Below, one piece after another: positions 55,702 to 64,000 of a stretch of DNA of 64,000 nt (positions are counted from its first letter, which is position 1; each line of letters opens with the position of its first letter). A program made the translations under genes and the position numbers. The stretch lies in NCBI RefSeq assembly GCF_900141785.1, contig NZ_FQYP01000014.1, positions 1 to 64,000 on the forward strand, written 5' to 3'. The notes beneath the pieces are model-generated. The model did no database searches. It had not been told where the DNA came from and saw only the letters and a list, made by a program, of their open reading frames with translations. The stretch comes from Aquimarina spongiae (GTDB lineage: Bacteria; Bacteroidota; Bacteroidia; Flavobacteriales; Flavobacteriaceae).

Positions 55702-56025
55702 ATGGGAGTTACCAAAACACAAATATTTGACGAACGGCAAAATGAGTTGGCTCACTTTTTTAAAGTATTAGGGCATCCTGCTCGTATTGCTATCCTTCAA
55801 TACATTAGTAAACAAAATGCTTGTATCTGTAATGATCTGGTAGAGGAAATCGGATTGGCTCAGGCCACAATCTCACAGCATTTAAAAGAACTCAAAAGTA
55901 TTGGTTTGCTAAAAGGAGAGATCGAAGGCAAACGCATGTGTTACTGTATCGATCTTGACCGATGGAACGCCTTGCAGCAATCGCTTAATTCCTTTTTTAA
56001 TACTACAAAACATAATTGTTGTTAA
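55702..56025 (+). CDS. arsR: ArsR/SmtB family metalloregulator
   Basis: 107 residues from ATG 55702 (the TTG at 55681 would lie in the operator). Winged-helix DNA-binding motif: VLGHPARIAILQYISKQNAC, then ICNDLVEEIGLAQATISQHL. The Cys pair in NACIC sits where arsenite sensors carry their metal site; CYC and a terminal NCC add more thiols. It is probably an arsenite-released repressor of its own operon. It precedes DUF6428, GNAT and arsC genes with short gaps. Confidence 0.9.
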   Translation: MGVTKTQIFDERQNELAHFFKVLGHPARIAILQYISKQNACICNDLVEEIGLAQATISQHLKELKSIGLLKGEIEGKRMCYCIDLDRWNALQQSLNSFFNTTKHNCC

Positions 56026-56045
56026 CACTAAAAACACAAAAACCT

Positions 56046-56534
56046 ATGAATACTTCAGAATTTATCACCCTATTAGCAGAGCACCCCGACAAATCTTTAT
56101 TATTTGAATACGCTCCAGGAATGTTGGTAGGCACCAACTATCACATCACCGAAGTAAAACATATCACTGTAGATGCTGTAGACTGCGGAGCAGGCACAGA
56201 CTCTTGGAAAGAAACTATCATTCAACTTTGGGAAAGCCCAAGCGAACTTGGCAAACCAGATTATATGTCTACCTATAAAGCTCTGGGTATCTTAAGAAAA
56301 GTAGGAACAATGAAAAGTTATGAGATGGAGGCTCCTGTACGTATCGAATATGGAAACGCCATGTTTCATACCGCTCAGTTGCATGTAACCGGCTTTTTGA
56401 TCAAAGGCGATCAGCTGATCATGAAACTAGCCGTGCAACCTACGGATTGTAAAGCCAAAGAAACTTGTGGAGTTCCAGAAACTGCTGAAACCACGGCTGC
56501 TAATTCTTGTGCACCAGGAAGCGGTTGTTGCTAG
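56046..56534 (+). CDS. DUF6428 family protein
   Basis: 162 residues from ATG 56046 (an upstream in-frame start at 56016 lies too close to the arsR stop and lacks conservation). Landmarks are EFITLLAEHPDKSLLFEYAP, VDCGAGTDSWKETIIQLWES and AVQPTDCKAKETCG. It ends in a Cys-rich tail (NSCAPGSGCC) that could bind arsenite or another soft metal (inference). The family is found in flavobacterial ars operons; biochemical role unknown. Confidence 0.85.
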   Translation: MNTSEFITLLAEHPDKSLLFEYAPGMLVGTNYHITEVKHITVDAVDCGAGTDSWKETIIQLWESPSELGKPDYMSTYKALGILRKVGTMKSYEMEAPVRIEYGNAMFHTAQLHVTGFLIKGDQLIMKLAVQPTDCKAKETCGVPETAETTAANSCAPGSGCC

Positions 56535-57032
56535 ATGAGTACCGATATTGCTATATCTAATTTTACTCACCAAGACTGGCTGGTAATTTCTGAGATCTAT
56601 CGACAAGGAATTGCTACGGGAATTGCCACTTTTGAAACGCAAATCCCAAGCTGGGAACAATGGGATGCTACTCATATTACTTCTTGTCGGTTTAAAGCCG
56701 AAATGAACAACGAAATTGCGGGTTGGGCGGCGCTGTCACCCGTTTCCAAACGAGAAGTTTACCGTGGTGTGGCAGAAGTTAGCATTTATATAGCATCAAA
56801 CTTTAGAAAATTAGGTATCGGTAAGTTACTTTTGCAATACCTTATCAAAGAGAGTGAAGCCGAAGGGTTTTGGACCTTGCAAGCAGGTATTTTTAGCCAA
56901 AACAAAGCAAGCATTGCATTGCATAAAGCTTTAGGATTCCGAGAAATTGGATTTCGGGAAAAAGTCGCAAAGCTTCACGATATTTGGTACGACAACACTT
57001 TATTGGAGAGACGAAGTAAAAAAATAATATAA
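56535..57032 (+). CDS. GNAT acetyltransferase (ArsN1/phosphinothricin acetyltransferase-like)
   Basis: 165 residues with the acetyl-CoA-binding motif SNFRKLGIGKLLLQYLIKES and typical Pat/ArsN segments (GIATGIATFETQIPSWEQWD, WAALSPVSKREVYRGVAEVS, SQNKASIALHKALGFREIGF). ArsN1-type enzymes acetylate arsinothricin and related amino-acid analogues, giving resistance; the ars context supports this but the substrate is not proven. It starts directly at the DUF6428 stop codon. Confidence 0.83.
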   Translation: MSTDIAISNFTHQDWLVISEIYRQGIATGIATFETQIPSWEQWDATHITSCRFKAEMNNEIAGWAALSPVSKREVYRGVAEVSIYIASNFRKLGIGKLLLQYLIKESEAEGFWTLQAGIFSQNKASIALHKALGFREIGFREKVAKLHDIWYDNTLLERRSKKII

Positions 57033-57051
57033 CCACATAAACACCACCATA

Positions 57052-57477
57052 ATGAATATCTTAGTATTATGTACCGGTAATTCTTGCAGAAGTCAAATGG
57101 CAGAAGGCTATTTGAAACATTTTGCCAAAGATCAAGCTACTGTATACAGTGCCGGTGTAGAGACTCACGGGGTAAATCCTCGAGCAATTGCCATCATGAA
57201 GGAAGACAGTATTGATATCTCTAATCATACTTCCAACAATCTGGATGAGTATTTGGATATCGAATTTGATTACATCCTTACGGTTTGTGACAATGCCAAA
57301 GAAAGATGTCCTTTCTTTCCTGGTAAAGCAGAACGTTTACATTACAACTTCTTTGACCCTTCAAAAGTGGAAGGTACCGAAGAGGAAATTCATGCAGCGT
57401 TCACCAAAACCCGAAATCAGATCAAAGAATATTGCAAGGACTTTGTAGAAAAACATGTCACCACTGCAATTTCTTAG
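57052..57477 (+). CDS. arsC: Arsenate reductase, thioredoxin-coupled (LMW phosphatase fold)
   Basis: 141 residues. The P-loop CTGNSCRS (Cys7 to Arg13, CX5R) matches the low-molecular-weight tyrosine phosphatase fold. Further Cys at 79 and 86 (TVCDNAKERCPFF) keep the 72- and 7-residue spacing of the three-Cys relay of thioredoxin-linked ArsC. It reduces arsenate to arsenite. It is the last gene of the operon and is followed by a strong terminator, with no arsenite efflux gene. Confidence 0.9.
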   Translation: MNILVLCTGNSCRSQMAEGYLKHFAKDQATVYSAGVETHGVNPRAIAIMKEDSIDISNHTSNNLDEYLDIEFDYILTVCDNAKERCPFFPGKAERLHYNFFDPSKVEGTEEEIHAAFTKTRNQIKEYCKDFVEKHVTTAIS

Positions 57478-57495
57478 TGCTAAATGATACAAAAC

Positions 57496-57524
57496 AAAAA
57501 GGTCTCCCAAGGGAGACCTTTTTT
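57496..57524. terminator. Bidirectional terminator between arsC and mscS-type gene
   Basis: GGTCTCCC (57501-57508) and GGGAGACC (57511-57518) with flanking A5 and T6 runs form a strong symmetric hairpin between convergent genes. Confidence 0.85.
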
Positions 57525-57542
57525 ATGTTCCAGATAAGGAGA

Positions 57543-58397
57543 TTATCCTTGTTTTTGTATTTCGACAGAGTGTGGGTAAGGAATTTCGATACCTGCAGCA
57601 TCTAGTGCCAACTTGCTATTTTCTAAGGTTGCAAAGTATACATCCCAGTAATCTTCTGGTTTGGTAAACGGTCTTACTGCAAAATCCACAGAGCTCTCTC
57701 CTAGCGCTACCACATTCACAGATGGTGCTGGTTCTTTCAATACCTGTGGATTATCCGTCAATACTTTAAGCAGTACCTCTTTGGCTTGCTTGATATCCTC
57801 ATCGTATCCTACTCCTATGGTAAGATCCACCCGCATTAGTCCTTCTGCAGTATAATTAATAATATTTCCATTAGCCATTGTTCCATTAGGTACAATTGCT
57901 AGTTTATTTTGTGGCGTGGTCAATTTAGTAGTAAAGATTTCTATCTCTTTCACCACACCCAAAACACCTTGTGCTTCGATAAGATCACCGATTTTATAGG
58001 GTTTGAAAATCATAATCAATACTCCTCCTGCAAAATTGGCAAGAGAACCCTGCAAAGCCATACCAATAGCCAAACCAGCAGCAGCAATTACGGCTGCAAA
58101 AGTAGTAACATCGACACCTAATCTTGATATTACCACAATAATCAAGAATATTTTAAGAGCCCAAGACACCAGATTTAATAAAAACTTCTGTAAAGATTCG
58201 TCATATTTACTCTTTGCAAATACTTTGGTCAGTGCTTTGGTGATACGCTTAATCACCCAAGAACCTATGATATAAATTACAATAGCAGTAATGATTTTTG
58301 GCCCAAACTCTTTGGCCAAATCGATACCATAATTTATCCATTCTTGTGCTTTTTCAATTCCTTCTTCTGCGTCTACTTGTAAGATCGATAGTAACAT
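57543..58397 (-). CDS. MscS family mechanosensitive channel (short form)
   Basis: 284 residues, close to E. coli MscS length. Three N-terminal helices end in the pore helix FAAVIAAAGLAIGMALQGSL, then ANFAGGVLIMIFKPYKIGDLI, followed by the beta domain (PNGTMANGNIINYT) and the C-terminal cage (ALGESSVDFAVRPFTKPEDY). It releases solutes under membrane tension. It lies 71 bases after a second MscS-type gene on the same strand. Confidence 0.93.
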   Translation of the reverse strand: MLLSILQVDAEEGIEKAQEWINYGIDLAKEFGPKIITAIVIYIIGSWVIKRITKALTKVFAKSKYDESLQKFLLNLVSWALKIFLIIVVISRLGVDVTTFAAVIAAAGLAIGMALQGSLANFAGGVLIMIFKPYKIGDLIEAQGVLGVVKEIEIFTTKLTTPQNKLAIVPNGTMANGNIINYTAEGLMRVDLTIGVGYDEDIKQAKEVLLKVLTDNPQVLKEPAPSVNVVALGESSVDFAVRPFTKPEDYWDVYFATLENSKLALDAAGIEIPYPHSVEIQKQG

Positions 58398-58468
58398 TTG
58401 TGCGATTTTTAGTATTAGTTTTATGTTTAAAATTAGTAATTAATGTACAGACCGAGATTATCTCAAAA

Positions 58469-59686
58469 TCACCTTTTGCTTTCAAATTTAAATCCAGGTT
58501 GTACATAGCCTTCTGGCATATTTTCTGGCGGAACTGTAAGTACATTCCCGTCTCTCACTGCGTGATAATGTGGTGATAGAATCTCTATCCCCGCAGTATG
58601 TAATTCGTTCTTAATATTTTCGTGTAGCATCGAATAAATCAATGCCGATTTTTCTGGGTTTTTGGTATATACATTGATTTCGTAATTGACATAGAAATCA
58701 TCCAAATTTTTCACAAAAACGAAAGGTGTAGGGGTTTCTAGTATCATTGCGGTTTTCTTGGCCCCTGCTATCAGTGCTTTTATAACGTCATTACTAGGCA
58801 CATCGTATCCAATAGTCACCGAAGTATGCAAGATAATCCCAACATCTTCGGCTGCATTTTTAGTAAAGTTGATGATATGATTCCCCAATATGGAAGAGTT
58901 TGGAATAGTTACATCCAGGTTTTTGATGGTTCGAATACGGGTAACCAACAGACTTCTTTCGGTGACATCTCCAATCGTATTCCCAATCTCTACGCGATCT
59001 CCCACCTTAAAAGGACGCATATAAGTAATCACCACTCCTGCTACGATATTCGAGATCGCCGAAGTGGAACCCAAAGAAAACAGTACCCCAAAAAATATAG
59101 ACAACCCTTTGAATGCCGGAGAATCTGATCCCGGGATATACGGAAACACAATAATCAATGCAAACGCAACGATAAATACACGTAACAAGTTAAATGTAGG
59201 CCTGGCCCAATCGGCATGAAATCCGTCCAAACGTACGGCTTCTCTTTCCAGCTCTGTAGTCACATATTTTAGAAATTTCAATAGGTACTTAGTAACAAAA
59301 AAGATCACCAGAATAAAAAACAGGTTAGGAATAAAACTAACCAATCCATCATACAAGAAGAATAATGGCTTTTTGATGTATCCCAATACGATATCTGCAT
59401 ATTCTTTGGTTTGCGGCATTAAACTAAACAAGAACGGCAAATAAAACACCAAGAAGGTAATGGTCATCGATATCCGTACCAATCGTAATAAAAAAGTAAG
59501 GATGTGTCGCTCGCGTCTAGGTGTGATGAATCTAAAAAACTGAGAAAACTTGGCACTACCAAAAAAGATATTGTACTCTAATCGATTCACTTTGGTTTTT
59601 AACCAGGCGAACAACTTTTTCATTATAAAAAGAAAGATCAGAATTCCTACTAAGGCAATACCAAAATATACGTATTGTAGCACCAT
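58469..59686 (-). CDS. MscS family mechanosensitive channel (long form)
   Basis: 405 residues with about four membrane helices before the pore region FGVLFSLGSTSAISNIVAGV then VITYMRPFKVGDRVEI. The beta domain (TIPNSSILGNHIINFT) and a C-terminal cage with a ~30-residue extension (HYHAVRDGNVLTVPPENMPE) follow. Two unlike MscS channels in a row suggest different tension thresholds or ions; this is inference. Confidence 0.92.
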   Translation of the reverse strand: MVLQYVYFGIALVGILIFLFIMKKLFAWLKTKVNRLEYNIFFGSAKFSQFFRFITPRRERHILTFLLRLVRISMTITFLVFYLPFLFSLMPQTKEYADIVLGYIKKPLFFLYDGLVSFIPNLFFILVIFFVTKYLLKFLKYVTTELEREAVRLDGFHADWARPTFNLLRVFIVAFALIIVFPYIPGSDSPAFKGLSIFFGVLFSLGSTSAISNIVAGVVITYMRPFKVGDRVEIGNTIGDVTERSLLVTRIRTIKNLDVTIPNSSILGNHIINFTKNAAEDVGIILHTSVTIGYDVPSNDVIKALIAGAKKTAMILETPTPFVFVKNLDDFYVNYEINVYTKNPEKSALIYSMLHENIKNELHTAGIEILSPHYHAVRDGNVLTVPPENMPEGYVQPGFKFESKR

Positions 59687-59808
59687 ACTAGCGTGTTTAG
59701 AACACTAATTTAAGCATATTAATAGGTAAAGACATTAAGGGAAACCGCAAAAAAACAATGGGAAATCGATAAAATGCTCAAAACAACTATCAACCGTCAA
59801 GTCACAGC

Positions 59809-60831
59809 TTACAACCCATAATCCAGTGGTAGTAAGCGTGCCACCTTTTGATTGGTCATTTCTCCATTAAAAAGGATCTTCTCGGTATCAGAAAAATTCC
59901 CCAGACCATCAATCAAAAAGTGATCGTTTACATTAAAAATAAGATCCGTTCTATGTTTATTCTTAAACAATACCGTAGTGCGTTTTTGAAGTGGGTACAC
60001 TTTGGCAAATCCGGGTTCTTTTTCAACCTTAAAAACTCGGTCAACTTCAGTTTTCAAGCCTTTGTGATACACATCAAACTTATTTTGATCAAGTGTCCCT
60101 GTTGCCAGGGATCTCATGAAATGTAATCGTGATCCTTTATAGGCGTTCTGGCGTCTTTTATTCAGTGCTTTACTCTCTTCATCAAAAGCCTTAAAATAAC
60201 TGGTTCCCGCCACATAGAATCCTTTTACATTTTCTCCTCGGTTAAACTTGATTTCAAAACTGACTAAGTTATAGACAATATTGTATCCCAATTGATCATT
60301 TTTGATATTGATAGGAACATTTGCACTGGCATAAAGCGTTTGTTCCCCATAATTATAGTACAACCGAATAGCATCTTCGTTAAGAATCTTACAAGTCTTT
60401 TGATCCTTTTTATTCCCAATAAAATAAGCTCTAAAATAGTTGAGTTTCTTTTCGCGACTCCAATCATCATTTTGCAAGAACACTGGGTCCAGTTCTTCCA
60501 GCTTTTTTTCCATTTGTACAGAAAGGACGTCATCGGGTAAGACTGAAGATGTCTTCAAATATATAGATTCATACCCTAGATAAGCTATAGTAACCTGAGC
60601 ATCTCTGGGTTGATTTTCTAGATCCAAAATAAAGGCTCCTGAAGCATTGGTTACCGTTCCGGTGGTAGTACCGTCTATATAAATTACAACCCCTTCTAGC
60701 GGAGCTTTGGTTGCTTTATCCAAAACTACTCCTTTTAGCACTTCAGCTTGTCCAAACACAAGTAACGGAAAAATTAAAAGTACCATACTTATGTACTTCT
60801 CCACTTCTTGTATTTTAATCTTATCGATCAC
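59809..60831 (-). CDS. Secreted protein with carboxypeptidase-regulatory-like domain
   Basis: Up to 340 residues. A hydrophobic signal (SMVLLIFPLLVFGQ) precedes a regulatory-like beta-sandwich (~35-105; KGVVLDKATKAPLEGVVIYI, TNASGAFILDL, YLGYESIYL), then ~230 residues with no domain I can name (QTLYASANVPINIKNDQLGY, FKVEKEPGFAKVYPL). The start is uncertain: GTG at 60831 overlaps the upstream acyltransferase by 11 bases, and ATG at 60786 leaves a short signal. It is probably an outer-membrane or periplasmic protein. Coupling to the acyltransferase gene is likely. Confidence 0.75.
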   Translation of the reverse strand: MIDKIKIQEVEKYISMVLLIFPLLVFGQAEVLKGVVLDKATKAPLEGVVIYIDGTTTGTVTNASGAFILDLENQPRDAQVTIAYLGYESIYLKTSSVLPDDVLSVQMEKKLEELDPVFLQNDDWSREKKLNYFRAYFIGNKKDQKTCKILNEDAIRLYYNYGEQTLYASANVPINIKNDQLGYNIVYNLVSFEIKFNRGENVKGFYVAGTSYFKAFDEESKALNKRRQNAYKGSRLHFMRSLATGTLDQNKFDVYHKGLKTEVDRVFKVEKEPGFAKVYPLQKRTTVLFKNKHRTDLIFNVNDHFLIDGLGNFSDTEKILFNGEMTNQKVARLLPLDYGL

Positions 60832-62626
60832 CGTTTTTAAAATACTTCTGTTCTAGCTCTGCCTGAAACTCTTCCATCACCGGTTTTACGGTACTATCAG
60901 GAAGATCTGCAATTCGTATATACATCAAACCATCTACAGCGTTGTTAAATAGAGGATCCACATTAAAGGAGACAACTTTTGCATTTTGCTTGATGTACTT
61001 CTTGATCAATACCGGAATTCGAAGACTTCCCGGTTCGACCTCATCAATGATTTTATCAAACTTATTAAGGTCACTTTTACTCTCGTCGAATACAAAATCC
61101 TTGTCGGCGTCCTTCAGTTTTACCTTGAACTCTTTTTTAGGTCGTACATACTGTGCCACATAAGGATCGTAGTAATGGGATTTCATAAACTCGATCATCA
61201 ACGACTTCGAGAAGTTACTGAACTTATTACTGATACTCACCCCACCGATTAGGTATTTATGTTCTGGGAAACGAAGGGTACAATGCACAATTCCTTTCCA
61301 AAGTAAAAACAAAGGCATAGGACGTTGCTGATACTCTTTGATGATAAACGCTCTACCCATTTCGATAGACTGGCTCATCATTTTATGCAATTCTGGTTCG
61401 AATCGAAATAAGTCCTGTAGATAGAAACCATCAATCCCAAAATTCGCATAAATCTTGGCTCCCATCCCCATGCGATAGGCTCCTGCCAATCTTTTGGCAC
61501 CATTATCCCACAAAAACATGTGATGGTAATAGTCATCAAACTTATCCAGATCGATCGAATTATTGGTTCCCTCTCCTATTTCTCTAAAAGTGATCTCTCG
61601 CAATCGACCAATCTCGTTTACGATATTGGGAATGTCTTTTTTCTGTGCCAAAAAGACCTCGTAGTTCTTACTGAGTAATAACCGCTTGTCATTTTCTCTA
61701 CAAAACTCGAGTTCGGCTTCGATAACTTGCGAATTACCCTCTCCCGCAATCTCTTTGGGAGATTTAGGTATTTTTAAGTTAGGTATGGATTCGCGTAATG
61801 TCTTTTTCTCATATGGATTGGCTAGCATATAGGTTTTTTTACGTAAGAAATTCGTAAAATCCTCTAGATCTGTATGCTCTTCCTGATCTTTTACCGAAAT
61901 TGGATTACCGATACGCACTTTTATAGTCTTGCCATCCTGCGAGAACAACTCACTAGGCAATTTGGCGGTTCTAAGTGAACCACTTATGGATGCCAAACGA
62001 TAAAACAACCTACTGTTTCGTGCATGAAAATAAATTGGGATTACCGGAACTTTTGCTTTTTGCACCAAACGCATTGCACTGGGTTCCCAGGCTTTATCTA
62101 CATAATTCTTTCCTTCTTTTTTGGTGGATACCTCTCCTGCAGGAAATATCCCTAGCGGCCTACCTTCTCGGATATGCATTATCGCTTCTTTGATCCCGGT
62201 ATGACTCGATTTTGCATCTTTTCTATCCTCAAAAGGGTTAACCGGCATCACAAAAGGCTTCAACGGTTTGAAATTGTGCAGTAAGAAATTGGCAATAATC
62301 TTATAATCCGCTCGATGCTCAATCATCAATTTGAGCAATAAAATACCATCCAGACCTCCTAGCGGATGGTTGGACAACGTAATAAAAGATCCATCCTTGG
62401 GCAATCTACGCAAGTCTTCTTCGGGAATCTCATATTTTACACCATACATGTCGAGTACCCCGGTAAGAAATTCTAATCCTTCGAGATGCTTGACACTATC
62501 ATAGTGCCTATTAACGGCAGAAACACGGGTAACTTTTAATACCACCCAACCGATAAAGGTTCCTATAAAACCCAGTTTATCTAGTTTAAGACCCGTGGCT
62601 ACCTCTTTTGCTGTGACTATAGGCAT
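60821..62626 (-). CDS. OlsF-like fused acyltransferase (PlsC plus GNAT-type)
   Basis: 601 residues. The N-terminal half is a PlsC-type acyltransferase (SNHPLGGLDGILLLKLMIE, FPAGEVSTKKEGKNYVDKAW, PVIPIYFHARNSRLFYRL). The C-terminal half is an N-acyltransferase (GNAT/OlsB-like) domain (LREITFREIGEGTNNSIDLD, MFLWDNGAKRLAGAYRMGMG, FPEHKYLIGGVSISN). The order fits OlsF, the bifunctional ornithine-lipid synthase reported from Flavobacterium johnsoniae and Serratia. It should act at the inner membrane to make amino-acid lipids. A hemolysin-like lysophospholipid acyltransferase is the main alternative name. Confidence 0.85.
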   Translation of the reverse strand: MPIVTAKEVATGLKLDKLGFIGTFIGWVVLKVTRVSAVNRHYDSVKHLEGLEFLTGVLDMYGVKYEIPEEDLRRLPKDGSFITLSNHPLGGLDGILLLKLMIEHRADYKIIANFLLHNFKPLKPFVMPVNPFEDRKDAKSSHTGIKEAIMHIREGRPLGIFPAGEVSTKKEGKNYVDKAWEPSAMRLVQKAKVPVIPIYFHARNSRLFYRLASISGSLRTAKLPSELFSQDGKTIKVRIGNPISVKDQEEHTDLEDFTNFLRKKTYMLANPYEKKTLRESIPNLKIPKSPKEIAGEGNSQVIEAELEFCRENDKRLLLSKNYEVFLAQKKDIPNIVNEIGRLREITFREIGEGTNNSIDLDKFDDYYHHMFLWDNGAKRLAGAYRMGMGAKIYANFGIDGFYLQDLFRFEPELHKMMSQSIEMGRAFIIKEYQQRPMPLFLLWKGIVHCTLRFPEHKYLIGGVSISNKFSNFSKSLMIEFMKSHYYDPYVAQYVRPKKEFKVKLKDADKDFVFDESKSDLNKFDKIIDEVEPGSLRIPVLIKKYIKQNAKVVSFNVDPLFNNAVDGLMYIRIADLPDSTVKPVMEEFQAELEQKYFKNGDR

Positions 62627-62648
62627 TCATTATAATTTGTGATAACCG

Positions 62649-62656
62649 CAAATATA
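62649..62656 (-). promoter_or_regulatory. Predicted -7 element of the OlsF-like gene
   Basis: TATATTTG on the minus strand matches TAnnTTTG, 23 bases before the ATG at 62626. The -33 part is weak. Confidence 0.4.
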
Positions 62657-62679
62657 GCAAAATCCATGAATTGATAGCC

Positions 62680-63933
62680 CTACTCTTTGGCTACCATTTG
62701 ATAGGTTTCTCTAGTAATTTGCTTTAACAAAATGTCTTTATTCTTCTCTAAAGACGTAATTGCTTGATCTGTAAAATGACGAATGGTATACAAAGCAACA
62801 CCAGTATTGTAGGTAACTTTAAATTTTGCTTTTAGGGTAGAAAGCACTTTCTCAAAATGATGGAATTTGTCGTCCAGGCATACCGAGAAACTAATCGCCG
62901 AATTTTGAATCAAATCTACTTTGATATGATACTGATGAAATAACTTAAAAATCTCGCTAATATTGTCTTCTACAATAAATGAAAAATCCAGTGAAGAAAG
63001 GGATACTAAGATCTGATTTTTCTTTACAATATAGCAAGGGATATAAGGATCCAAAGGCTGCCCCTTTTTTACAGAGGTGCCATCGGCCTTTGGGTTTAAA
63101 AACGATTTTACATACAAGGGGATTTCTTTGCGTTGCAAAGGCTGGATCGTTTTGGGATGTATTACAGATGCCCCATAAAATGCCAGTTCTATAGCTTCGC
63201 TATAGGATACTTGGCGTAGTAACTTGGTGTTTTGAAACACTCTGGGATCTCCGTTTAATACTCCAGGAACATCTTTCCAGATGCTTACACTATCTGCACC
63301 AAGACAATACGCAAAAATCCCAGCGGTATAATCACTACCTTCACGCCCAAGTGTTGTGGTAAAATTATTAGCGTCTGATGCGATAAATCCCTGAGTAACA
63401 CTCAAGGTATTTCGATCCACTTTATCTCGAATGGTTTGTTGTGTGCGTTCCCAATCTACGGTAGCATCTCGATAGGTAGTATCGGTTTTGATAAGCTCAC
63501 GAGCATCTATCCATTGATTAGCAAATCCCTGATCAGCCAGGTATTCGCTAATGATTGTTGTAGAGATCAACTCTCCATAACTGACCACCTGATCATAGAT
63601 ATAATCGTATTGTTTGGATTTGTTACGATCCAGGGTGGTTTGCAAATCGGTAAACAGTGCCTGTGTTTTTTGATAGATTGGATGTTGTTTATGCTCAAAA
63701 AGCGCATCGACAATATCAAAGTGATAGCGATGCAAGTCGATCATTTGCGTTTTTAGTTCGGACTCTTGTTGCAGATAAAATGCCACAATCTGCTCCAGGG
63801 CATTGGTTGTTTTTCCCATAGCAGATACTACCACTACCAATTGCTCATGCCCAGTTTGCTTAAGCACTGTAGCGACATTTTTTACACCATCGGCATCTTT
63901 TACCGATGCACCCCCAAACTTAAAAACCCTCAT
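62680..63933 (-). CDS. Aspartate kinase
   Basis: 417 residues, a monofunctional aspartokinase that phosphorylates aspartate for the lysine, threonine, methionine and diaminopimelate pathway. N-terminal kinase motifs are MRVFKFGGASVKDADGVKNV and VVVSAMGKTTNALEQIV. Substrate and nucleotide residues are in FIASDANNFTTTLGREGSDY then TAGIFAYCLGADSVSIWKDV. The C-terminal ~120 residues carry ACT-type regulatory folds (LSSLDFSFIVEDNISEIFKL), so feedback control is likely. The downstream neighbour is the OlsF-like gene; a partial gene ends 7 bases upstream. Confidence 0.94.
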   Translation of the reverse strand: MRVFKFGGASVKDADGVKNVATVLKQTGHEQLVVVVSAMGKTTNALEQIVAFYLQQESELKTQMIDLHRYHFDIVDALFEHKQHPIYQKTQALFTDLQTTLDRNKSKQYDYIYDQVVSYGELISTTIISEYLADQGFANQWIDARELIKTDTTYRDATVDWERTQQTIRDKVDRNTLSVTQGFIASDANNFTTTLGREGSDYTAGIFAYCLGADSVSIWKDVPGVLNGDPRVFQNTKLLRQVSYSEAIELAFYGASVIHPKTIQPLQRKEIPLYVKSFLNPKADGTSVKKGQPLDPYIPCYIVKKNQILVSLSSLDFSFIVEDNISEIFKLFHQYHIKVDLIQNSAISFSVCLDDKFHHFEKVLSTLKAKFKVTYNTGVALYTIRHFTDQAITSLEKNKDILLKQITRETYQMVAKE

Positions 63934-63940
63934 GCACCTT

Positions 63941-64000
63941 TTAGTTTTTGTTTACAAAGGCGTGCAGTCCTTGCTCATCCATTTGCACTACCTGCCATCC
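63941..64000 (-). CDS. 3' end of an unidentified gene (truncated by window)
   Basis: The minus frame is open from the window edge for 19 codons (WQVVQMDEQGLHAFVNKN) and ends in TAA at 63941-63943, 7 bases before the aspartate kinase ATG. Too little is visible to name the protein. The tight spacing suggests an operon with aspartate kinase. Confidence 0.45.
   Translation of the reverse strand, partial: GWQVVQMDEQGLHAFVNKN

Noticed and set aside
57525..57542. Possible arsenite efflux gene after arsC
   Set aside because: A strong terminator follows arsC and the next gene is a convergent MscS channel.

Overview
The window is AT-rich chromosomal DNA from a member of the Bacteroidota, almost certainly the Flavobacteriaceae; an Aquimarina-like marine genus is a weak guess from gene content only. 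The evidence is the many proteins with type IX secretion (T9SS) sorting domains, the PorP/SprF partner, families largely restricted to flavobacteria (DUF4286, DUF6428, DUF6443), and repeated matches to the Bacteroidota promoter consensus TTG/TTTG - about 19 bp - TAnnTTTG in place of Shine-Dalgarno-led starts. No phage, insertion sequence, CRISPR array or rRNA operon is visible.

Layout. (1) 1-6395: a surface-adhesin cassette made of a large DUF11-repeat protein (cut by the window edge) with a type B T9SS sorting domain, its PorP/SprF partner and an OmpA-family protein. (2) 6500-13555: tRNA-Leu(CAA), then housekeeping genes prs, rplY, pth and ribF, an HTTM membrane protein, an orphan TPR sensor histidine kinase, and a short remnant resembling the tail of the HTTM gene. 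(3) 13798-25751: a 12-kb minus-strand operon of three secreted RHS/YD-repeat proteins, two tandem paralogues plus one DUF6443/RHS-core protein with a unique C-terminal tip. (4) 26192-39898: a beta-barrel protein, serS, a TPR protein, DUF4286, rsmA, mgtE, an orphan Cys-rich leader peptide, a thioesterase, a cupin, an M48 protease, a Gfo/Idh/MocA oxidoreductase and a DASS transporter. (5) 39985-51481, minus strand: a two-domain lipoprotein, a 2229-residue BspA-like T9SS protein, a membrane-bound TPR-LuxR regulator and a repeat-rich T9SS fibre-like protein. (6) 51691-57477: a serA-like dehydrogenase, an HD hydrolase, a small membrane LuxR protein with DUF4199/DUF1801/VOC/TM2 genes, and an arsenic-type operon arsR-DUF6428-GNAT-arsC. 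(7) 57543-64000, minus strand: two MscS channels, a carboxypeptidase-regulatory-domain protein, an OlsF-like acyltransferase and aspartate kinase.

The most interesting signal is in region 5. The TPR-LuxR regulator gene is preceded by an 11-bp-period array of TTGCAACC units (three good copies and one degenerate copy in phase), and the same unit occurs twice, again 11 bp apart, just upstream of a textbook promoter for the giant BspA-like gene. This suggests a one-component, membrane-tethered regulator that controls itself and a T9SS surface protein. Other notable items are the RHS operon with no visible immunity gene, the orphan RiPP/bacteriocin-like precursor, and a perfect 14-bp inverted repeat covering the start codon of the TPR gene after serS.
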